Shown here piece by piece: positions 1 through 5,117 of a DNA stretch of 5,117 nucleotides. The notes below the pieces were generated by a model. The model searched no databases. It saw nothing but the letters and a program-made list of their open reading frames with translations, and was not told the origin of the DNA. Numbering within the stretch: position 1 is the first letter of the stretch; each line of letters starts with the position of its first letter. Both the position numbers and the translations under genes were made by a program. The stretch is from positions 1 through 5,117 of the forward strand of contig PBJN01000053.1 in assembly GCA_002720735.1 (NCBI GenBank), written 5' to 3'. This DNA comes from Porticoccaceae bacterium. GTDB lineage: Bacteria > Pseudomonadota > Gammaproteobacteria > Pseudomonadales > Porticoccaceae.

Positions 1-2
1 AC

Positions 3-83
3 ATGCTAGGGCCGGTGAAAAGAACTTTAGGACGAGCTAGCCTTACTTTTTTCACCATTTGTTTCTTGAGTTCCAATCATGCG
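3..83 (+). other. Predicted Sec signal peptide of the GH3 enzyme
   Basis: The first 27 residues have a basic n-region (K6, R7, R11), a hydrophobic core (SLTFFTICFL, 13-22) and a short polar stretch ending in NHA before DYD. The likely signal peptidase I cleavage is after A27. The cysteine at 20 is preceded by TI rather than a small residue at -1, so it does not make a good lipobox and a lipoprotein is unlikely. An intact export signal this close to the N-terminus supports the ATG at base 3 as the real start, although the ribosome binding site lies outside the window. Confidence 0.7.
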
Positions 84-2495
84 GACTACGATTCGGAAAT
101 AGTGGAGCAGCGTGTAGAAAAACTTATATCATCGATGACTGTTGAACAAAAGGTCGGGCAGATGGTCCAAGGAAACATAACGCATGTGACCCCAGACGAT
201 GTATCGCGTTATTTCCTGGGGTCTGTGCTAAATGGAGGTGGCTCTTGGCCAAATGGGCGCAAAGAATCCTCCATATACGATTGGCTTGATGCAGCAGACA
301 AATATCATGAAGCTTCCCTAGACACAAGGTATGGGAGTGCTGGAATCCCAATAATCTGGGGCACTGACGCTGTTCATGGTCATAATAATGTTAAAGGGGC
401 GACTCTCTTCCCACATAATATATCTCTGGGAGCGACGAGGAATGTTGACTTAGTTCGCGAAATTGGCGAAGCAACAGCGCGTGAGGTGTCCGTTACGGGC
501 TTAGATTGGGTCTTCGCTCCAACTATCGCGGTGTCAATGGATACTCGTTGGGGACGCGCATACGAGAGCTACAGTGATGATACGCAAATCGTAAGTGATT
601 ACGCTGCGGCAATGATTTTAGGCCTACAGGGAAAACTGCACCAACTACCAGAACCCGGTAGAGTTATTGCAACTGCAAAACATTTCATTGGTGATGGCGG
701 AACCACTCGGGGTATTGATCAGGGAGATACACGCCTCAGTTTAGAAGAGTTGCTAAGAATACATGGCCCCGGATATAAAAAAGCGATAGAAGCAAATACA
801 CAAACGATCATGGCCTCGTTTAATAGTTGGAATGGTAAAAAAATTCACGGTAGTAAACAGTTGCTCACTGACGTGCTTAAGACAGATATGGGCTTCGACG
901 GGTTTGTAGTTGGTGACTGGGATGGTCACGGCCAAGTTGAAGGCTGCAAGAATACCAGCTGTGCTCAAGCAATTTTAGCAGGAATAGACATGTTCATGGT
1001 GCCAAAGCAGTGGAAAAAATTTATAGCAAATACATTAAAGCAGGTTCGCGATGGAGAAGTTCCCATGTCCAGAATCGATGATGCGGTTAGGAGAATTCTG
1101 CGGGTTAAAATACGAGCTGGTTTGTTTTCGAAGGAGCGACCCTCAAAGAGGTTATTAGCTGGGGATCTCGCTATTATGGGCTCTTCAGAACATCGCGCTC
1201 TTGCACGCAGGGCAGTGAGGGAATCACTCGTGCTTTTGAAAAATAACGGCGGGATTTTACCCCTCCGTGGAAAACCTAAGCTCTTGGTAGGGGGTGATGG
1301 AGCCGACAGTGTTGCGAAACAATCCGGCGGTTGGACACTGAGCTGGCAAGGAAACAAAAATATTCCAACAGATTTTCCGGGGGCTACATCAATATTTGAA
1401 GGGCTTAAAAAAGCGGTGGAGGATATAGGAGGCTCCGCTGAATTAACAACAAACGATAGCTGGAGCGATGTTTTCAATCCAGATGTTGCTGTGGTTGTGT
1501 TCGGAGAGGATCCTTATGCGGAGGGAGTGGGTGATCGAGAGGATTTATTATTTTGCGATTCGTATTCTGATAACCTTCGGCTTCTTGCGAGGCTGAAGGA
1601 GAGGGGTATTCCGGTTGTGTCAGTGATGCTAACCGGAAGACCCTTAATAGTTAATTCTCAAATTAATCAGTCTGAGGCCTTTGTTGTTGCATGGCTGCCT
1701 GGTAGCGAGGGTAATGGTATCGCTGATGTTTTGGTAGCAGACAAGTATGATCGGCCGAGATTTAATTTTACAGGAACGCTTCCTTTTGGTTGGCCGGATG
1801 TCGAGATCTCAAAGGGAAATCCGGATTTGCCAGCTGCGTTGATGGTGTTTGAGAGAGGATATGGTAAAAGCTATGGAGACACAGTGGATGTGAAGGCTGA
1901 CTTAACGGAAGTCGCTTGTGCACTGAAAGAGTTGAAGCCGTTGGTAATTTTCAATGGAACAACGCGAAAACCATTTACGGCTTACGTGGCTGACTCAGCG
2001 GATTATAGTATTCCTGTGTCTGGCGCAAGTACAGTTTCGCCATCTCAATCTTTGTCGGTAATGACGGTTGACGGAGATGTTCAGGAGGACTCAAGGTTGG
2101 TAACTTGGAGTAGTGATGATGACAGGGATATTGGAGGTGAATTCTTTTGGAGATCATCTTCTGTCCTTGACTGGAGAGACTACCTAGACCAAGATGCGGC
2201 TTTATCCATGACCTTTAAAGTCATAGAGCAGCCCGAGGGGTCAGTCGTCCAGGAAATGGATTGTGGAATTTCGTGTAGTGCAGAACTTGACATGGGTGGG
2301 TTTTTCAAGAATGTCCCGGAGGACCAGTGGGTACGAAGTGCTACGCCACTCAAGTGTTTTGTGAGGGCGGGGGCGGACCTAAGCCAGGTGAGAGCCCCTT
2401 TGATTTTGAAGACTAGAAAAACATTTTCCATCATCATCAAAGATTTGAGATTGGCAACCGATTTGCCCGAAAGTGCAATAATGCAATGTAATTGA
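3..2495 (+). CDS. Secreted GH3 exo-1,4/1,3-beta-glucan glucohydrolase (ExoP/CelD type)
   Basis: The 830-residue product is a family 3 glycoside hydrolase predicted to remove glucose from non-reducing ends of beta-glucans or cello-oligosaccharides, in the periplasm or outside the cell. Residues 1-27 resemble a signal peptide. The TIM-barrel domain (about 35-375) contains GTDAVHGHNN (D122, substrate-binding), DTRWGR (180-185), AKHF (K226, H227) and GFVVGDW, whose D305 (bases 915-917) is the expected nucleophile. The second domain (about 400-620) contains GEDPYAE, with E507 (bases 1521-1523) as the expected acid/base, and WLPGSEG (564-570). Residues about 645-820 resemble the ExoP-type galactose-binding-like domain, including VQEDSR, MDCGISC and a third cysteine at 785. 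The length is typical of ExoP-like enzymes and no lesion is seen. Family and catalytic residues are assigned from recalled family motifs; linkage preference (1,4 versus 1,3) cannot be decided. It converges on tatD and its promoter lies outside the window. Confidence 0.95.
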   Translation: MLGPVKRTLGRASLTFFTICFLSSNHADYDSEIVEQRVEKLISSMTVEQKVGQMVQGNITHVTPDDVSRYFLGSVLNGGGSWPNGRKESSIYDWLDAADKYHEASLDTRYGSAGIPIIWGTDAVHGHNNVKGATLFPHNISLGATRNVDLVREIGEATAREVSVTGLDWVFAPTIAVSMDTRWGRAYESYSDDTQIVSDYAAAMILGLQGKLHQLPEPGRVIATAKHFIGDGGTTRGIDQGDTRLSLEELLRIHGPGYKKAIEANTQTIMASFNSWNGKKIHGSKQLLTDVLKTDMGFDGFVVGDWDGHGQVEGCKNTSCAQAILAGIDMFMVPKQWKKFIANTLKQVRDGEVPMSRIDDAVRRILRVKIRAGLFSKERPSKRLLAGDLAIMGSSEHRALARRAVRESLVLLKNNGGILPLRGKPKLLVGGDGADSVAKQSGGWTLSWQGNKNIPTDFPGATSIFEGLKKAVEDIGGSAELTTNDSWSDVFNPDVAVVVFGEDPYAEGVGDREDLLFCDSYSDNLRLLARLKERGIPVVSVMLTGRPLIVNSQINQSEAFVVAWLPGSEGNGIADVLVADKYDRPRFNFTGTLPFGWPDVEISKGNPDLPAALMVFERGYGKSYGDTVDVKADLTEVACALKELKPLVIFNGTTRKPFTAYVADSADYSIPVSGASTVSPSQSLSVMTVDGDVQEDSRLVTWSSDDDRDIGGEFFWRSSSVLDWRDYLDQDAALSMTFKVIEQPEGSVVQEMDCGISCSAELDMGGFFKNVPEDQWVRSATPLKCFVRAGADLSQVRAPLILKTRKTFSIIIKDLRLATDLPESAIMQCN
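1920..2462 (+). other. C-terminal ExoP-type galactose-binding-like domain of the GH3 protein
   Basis: This covers approximately residues 640-820, after the two catalytic GH3 domains. The segment is rich in beta-prone sequence. It carries features I recall from the C-terminal domain of ExoP-like 1,4-beta-D-glucan glucohydrolases: a VQEDSRLVTW strand, a CxxxC pair (C754, C758), a KCFVRAGADLSQV segment with C785, and a final strand ending in KDLRL. It is a jelly-roll-like ancillary domain in that family, possibly helping substrate binding. That role is inferred from the family, and the boundaries are approximate. Confidence 0.75.
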
Positions 2496-2515
2496 CAAGC
2501 TGAATTTAGTGTAGG
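2496..2515. other. Convergent intergenic junction between GH3 gene and tatD
   Basis: Only 20 bp separate the TGA of the GH3 gene (2493-2495) from the TAA of tatD (2516-2518 on the minus strand). The gap contains no GC-rich hairpin followed by a T run for either direction, so no intrinsic terminator can be assigned here. Transcripts from both sides may therefore end inside the opposing gene or by a factor-dependent route, giving overlapping 3' ends. That consequence is inference. Confidence 0.8.
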
Positions 2516-3313
2516 TTATTCAATTCCAAAGAACACTTTTGCATTTTCACTGGTTTTATCGATAATTTCATTGACTGACTCAAGCCTATGAATTGCGATT
2601 TTTTTTGCGATCCATGGAAGAAATGACGGTTCATTTCGTTTATTCTTCGGTTTAAAGATCATATTTTGAGGAAGAAGATATGGCGCATCGGTTTCGATCA
2701 TAAGGCGGTTTATGGGGATATCGGCCACCATAGCTTGCAAATCGCAACCTCGACGCATGTCGCATATCCATCCAGTTATACCAATATATAGATCCATGTC
2801 GAGATATTTGTGGAGGGTTGCTCGGTCTCCAGTGAAGCAGTGAATAACTGCTTTTGAAATATGTTCTCGATAGTCGCTCAAAATTTCTAATTGCCGCGTG
2901 GCGGCATCCCTCTCATGTAAAAATAATGGTAAGCCAATTTTCTTGGCCAGTTCTATATGCCCAATAAAAGACTCCTGTTGATCTTTTGGCGTTGCAAGGT
3001 TCCTGTAAAAATCTAATCCTGTCTCGCCAATGGCAACTACTGCATCTTCACCTGCGAGGTCATACATTTTTTCAGATGCAGTCCTGGTGAACTGGTCAGC
3101 ATTGTGCGGGTGGATGCCGACAGTTGCGTGGAGCATGTTCGGAAAATCGTGAGAAAAAACATTACAAATATCGATTGTTTCCTTTGACTCGGAAATTGAT
3201 GTTCCCGTCAGAACTAATTTTTCCACACCAGCGTCCAAGGCATTTTGAAGCACCGCGCGTCTATCATCTCTAAAACGATGACTTGATAAGTTAACACCAA
3301 TGTCTATTAACAC
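2516..3313 (-). CDS. tatD: TatD-family metal-dependent deoxyribonuclease
   Basis: The 265-residue product belongs to the TatD branch of the amidohydrolase-like metal-dependent hydrolases. E. coli TatD is a cytoplasmic Mg2+-dependent 3'-5' DNA exonuclease linked to DNA repair and degradation. The N-terminus reads LIDIGVNLS instead of the THxH motif of TatD paralogues such as YcfH, which is the TatD-proper signature. Expected metal ligands are present: E97 in GETGLDF, H133 in FLHERDA, H158 in VIHCFTG and D209 in ETDAPYLLP. The segment YIGITGWICDMRRG (176-189) also closely follows E. coli TatD as I recall it. Length is normal. The start is GTG at 3313, placed directly before the conserved LIDIGVNL. 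It lies 17 bp downstream of slt on the same strand and is probably expressed from the slt promoter. The tatABC genes are not in the window, so any link to the Tat pathway is historical naming only. Confidence 0.95.
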   Translation of the reverse strand: MLIDIGVNLSSHRFRDDRRAVLQNALDAGVEKLVLTGTSISESKETIDICNVFSHDFPNMLHATVGIHPHNADQFTRTASEKMYDLAGEDAVVAIGETGLDFYRNLATPKDQQESFIGHIELAKKIGLPLFLHERDAATRQLEILSDYREHISKAVIHCFTGDRATLHKYLDMDLYIGITGWICDMRRGCDLQAMVADIPINRLMIETDAPYLLPQNMIFKPKNKRNEPSFLPWIAKKIAIHRLESVNEIIDKTSENAKVFFGIE

Positions 3314-3330
3314 AAAAATTTTCTCAGAAG
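3314..3330 (-). promoter_or_regulatory. slt-tatD gap with weak ribosome binding site for tatD
   Basis: Read on the minus strand, the 17-nt gap is CTTCTGAGAAAATTTTT followed by the GTG start. The only Shine-Dalgarno-like piece is TGAGA (3326-3322), with GAG ending 9 nt before GTG. A weak site combined with a GTG start suggests modest translation, possibly aided by ribosomes finishing slt. There is no room for an independent promoter within the gap, although one inside the 3' end of slt cannot be excluded. Confidence 0.4.
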
Positions 3331-5117
3331 TCAGAGTAAAAGTTCAATTTCATAGGGCTCTAGCATCCTTTTTTGGGACCCTGTTTTATGGGAATAAATA
3401 GCCGAATACATTAGCACGCTCTTTACATAGTTTCGTGTTTCTCGAAAGGGAATTAGTTCAATCCATAGGTCAAACGTTAGTTTGCCACCGCTCCTTGAGA
3501 GCCAAGTACTCACACGTTCAGGTCCTGCATTATAAGAAGCTAGTGCCAATATTCTATTATTATCATAACGTTTTAAAAGACTTTTTAAATAACTAGATCC
3601 AATGAGTAAATTTTTCTCTATCTCGAAAAGTTGTCGACTGTTTTTGTATGGAATATTGAGTGACATAGCCGTTGATTTTGCTGTCTGTGGCATTATTTGG
3701 AGAAGACCTACTGCGCCTGCTCTTGATACCGCCTGCAGTTCAAAAGCGCTCTCTTGTCGGGCAATGGCGAAAAGCAAATGTGGCTGAACATTTGAATTGA
3801 TTGATACTGAATTAATTGAAGGTTCAAATGCCAGAGGGAACCGGATATCCAGATCATCCCAATATTTAGCAGACGCCATCGCTATAATTGCGCGGCTATG
3901 CCAATTCCACTCATGAGTGAGTTGAGCAGCAGCGATCCATTGTGCTCTGTCGAAGTTACGTGTCGCTGAATTCCATTCGCGAGTTGCCTCTACCTTATTG
4001 CCATGGAAATGTAATTCTCTTGCTCGTTTAAGAGCGTCATTGGCCTCAACCTTATACAAAACAGTTTTATCTATGGGTGCTGGCTTATAATTTAAGTTAT
4101 AGTTCTGATGCAACTTGTCGCTGATGACAAAACCATAAAAATCACGTTCCTCCGCAAGTTGCTTTTTTAGTTTATCTGCGTGCTGCCTCTGAAAATAAAT
4201 ATTATTTTCCAAACTTTGGATATGCCAGTAGCGCCAAATACTTTTTTTCTGCATAGTATGTGGTAACTTGCCAATCCATTTTTCAACGTCAGTCCAATTT
4301 TGTTCTCCTAAAGCATGACGGATCCTCCATTCGATAAGGTCTCCGTTGTGGTCAGTGTTAATTAGTTCAGCATATTCATGCAGAACTCTGTCTGCATCTT
4401 CATTTGCATCATTCTTGATAAATGATTTTACGAGTTTTGAGATGAATTTATGAGAGTCTTCGTCAGCGACTAAAACGCGGTCATCCCAGTTGAACCAGAG
4501 ATCATGCGCTTTCATGGGATTATGATTAGCGAGGTCACCAAGTGTGTATGCGACTAGTAGGGCTGAACTCTTGTTTGACATAAGGATATTAATAGCACTG
4601 TGAAGGTAATTTGGATTCTGTTTAATTTTTAAAAAAGATTCAGTAAGCTTCTTCGTTTTTGTGTCTGTGATAAATTGGTTTGCGTAAGTTGCTAACGAGT
4701 AATTACGCTCGCGAACCGAATGATTAAAGCGTTCCCAAGCATGATCGGTGGTGATGGCTTTGTGTCTGATGAGAATTCGGAAAAGCGGGTCACATTGGCG
4801 AGGTTGAGAGTGCCCGACAGTCCATAGTGCAATTCCACCTTTGAGAGCTTCCTCTTGACGTTGCCGATGATAAAGCGCCTCAAAATATTGACACTGGCGA
4901 GAAATACTCGCTTCCTCAGGAGCATAATACTTAAGATAGTGGTTCCACTGAGCTCTACGAGCTAGATATTCTAACCATTTTGAACGCAGTCGGTATGCTA
5001 AGACGGAGTCTTTGTGAGTTGCTAGAAAATTTGATATCTTCCCACGGTTAGGTATGCTCATTTTTTCTAGAAGTTCTTTGTAATCAAGGTAAGGATAAAG
5101 AGGATAGCCTTCCAGAT
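3331..5117 (-). CDS. slt: Soluble lytic murein transglycosylase (Slt70 family), 5' end cut by window edge
   Basis: This encodes a periplasmic lytic transglycosylase that cleaves MurNAc-GlcNAc bonds in peptidoglycan, forming 1,6-anhydroMurNAc ends. Residue numbers here start at the internal Met at 5061. Residues 1 to about 340 form the alpha-helical U-domain solenoid, 340-420 match the linker (L) domain, and 425-560 form the lysozyme-like SLT domain. That domain has ARQESAF with catalytic E437 (bases 3753-3751), GLLQIMPQTA (452-461), ASYNAGPERV (508-517) and ETRNYV (541-546). The ATG at 5061 is not the true start. The frame stays open for 18 more codons to the window edge, and these include YPLYPYLDYKEL, closely like YPLYPYLEY near the N-terminus of E. 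coli Slt. By that comparison roughly 60 residues, including the signal peptide, lie beyond the window. The TGA stop is 3333-3331, 17 bp before tatD, with which slt likely forms an operon. Confidence 0.95.
   Translation of the reverse strand, partial: LEGYPLYPYLDYKELLEKMSIPNRGKISNFLATHKDSVLAYRLRSKWLEYLARRAQWNHYLKYYAPEEASISRQCQYFEALYHRQRQEEALKGGIALWTVGHSQPRQCDPLFRILIRHKAITTDHAWERFNHSVRERNYSLATYANQFITDTKTKKLTESFLKIKQNPNYLHSAINILMSNKSSALLVAYTLGDLANHNPMKAHDLWFNWDDRVLVADEDSHKFISKLVKSFIKNDANEDADRVLHEYAELINTDHNGDLIEWRIRHALGEQNWTDVEKWIGKLPHTMQKKSIWRYWHIQSLENNIYFQRQHADKLKKQLAEERDFYGFVISDKLHQNYNLNYKPAPIDKTVLYKVEANDALKRARELHFHGNKVEATREWNSATRNFDRAQWIAAAQLTHEWNWHSRAIIAMASAKYWDDLDIRFPLAFEPSINSVSINSNVQPHLLFAIARQESAFELQAVSRAGAVGLLQIMPQTAKSTAMSLNIPYKNSRQLFEIEKNLLIGSSYLKSLLKRYDNNRILALASYNAGPERVSTWLSRSGGKLTFDLWIELIPFRETRNYVKSVLMYSAIYSHKTGSQKRMLEPYEIELLL

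Noticed and set aside
124..351. Short minus-strand frames inside the GH3 gene (also 753-968, 1975-2157 and 2180-2440)
   Set aside because: All are antisense to a continuous, well-conserved coding sequence, with no recognisable motif and no sign of their own ribosome binding site.
965..1477. A 170-codon open frame on the minus strand inside the GH3 gene
   Set aside because: It lies entirely antisense to strongly conserved GH3 catalytic sequence. Its translation has no recognisable domain and a composition typical of a shadow frame.
3..2495. The GH3 gene as NagZ (peptidoglycan beta-N-acetylglucosaminidase), given slt nearby
   Set aside because: NagZ is cytosolic, about 340 residues and lacks the second and C-terminal domains. 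This protein is exported, has 830 residues, and carries an acid/base Glu in GEDPYAE plus the ExoP-type tail, so a peptidoglycan-recycling link is not supported.
2480..2545. Inverted repeat AATGCAA / TTGCATT flanking the convergent junction
   Set aside because: The arms are only 7 bp, AT-rich, separated by about 52 bases and not followed by a T run, so it does not behave as a terminator and could be chance.
2595..2611. Run of eight T (A8 on the coding strand) between two GCGAT copies in tatD
   Set aside because: It simply encodes IAKKIAI in frame. The repeat is short, and nothing suggests programmed slippage or phase variation in this gene.
2516..3313. Loss of the N-terminal HxH metal motif in TatD as a sign of inactivity
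   Set aside because: E. coli TatD itself has DIGVNL at this position and is an active nuclease. The remaining ligands E97, H133, H158 and D209 are all present.
3602..3787. A 61-codon plus-strand frame inside slt
   Set aside because: It is antisense to the catalytic SLT domain, including the ARQES motif, so coding constraint on the minus strand explains the open frame.
4692..4925. A 77-codon minus-strand frame overlapping slt in another reading frame
   Set aside because: It overlaps the conserved U-domain in a different frame and shows no family resemblance, so it is a shadow.

Overview
The window looks like ordinary chromosomal DNA from a gammaproteobacterium. The base composition is moderately AT-rich: a few hand-counted lines gave about 38-52% GC, with the minus-strand genes near the low end. 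The organism call rests on three proteins that read like gammaproteobacterial families: a secreted ExoP-type GH3 glucan glucohydrolase, a TatD of the Escherichia coli TatD subgroup, and a Slt70-type soluble lytic transglycosylase. The GH3 type is common in polysaccharide-degrading, often marine, members such as Cellvibrio/Saccharophagus-like and Pseudoalteromonas-like bacteria. The genus cannot be fixed from this window.

Layout: positions 3-2495 on the plus strand hold one large GH3 gene, apparently complete, whose start codon lies two bases inside the window edge. After a 20-bp gap come two minus-strand genes that converge on it. These are tatD (2516-3313, GTG start) and, 17 bp upstream of it, slt (3331 to the right edge). 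The slt gene is cut by the window edge. The most upstream ATG in the window, at 5061, is internal: the frame stays open to 5117, and those extra codons match the Slt N-terminal region. Nearly all of the sequence is coding, and no stretch over 300 bases lacks a gene. There are no RNA genes, insertion sequences, CRISPR arrays or clear terminators.

How the genes work together: slt and tatD are probably co-transcribed in the order slt then tatD. They act in different places, periplasmic murein turnover and cytoplasmic metal-dependent DNA exonuclease activity, so the pairing suggests shared transcription rather than a shared pathway. The GH3 enzyme is predicted to be exported and to release glucose from beta-glucan oligosaccharides. 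It is convergent to the other two and has no visible functional link to them. I looked for an undescribed system and did not find one. The most useful corrections are the 5' extension of slt beyond 5061 and the caution that the GH3 start sits at the window edge.
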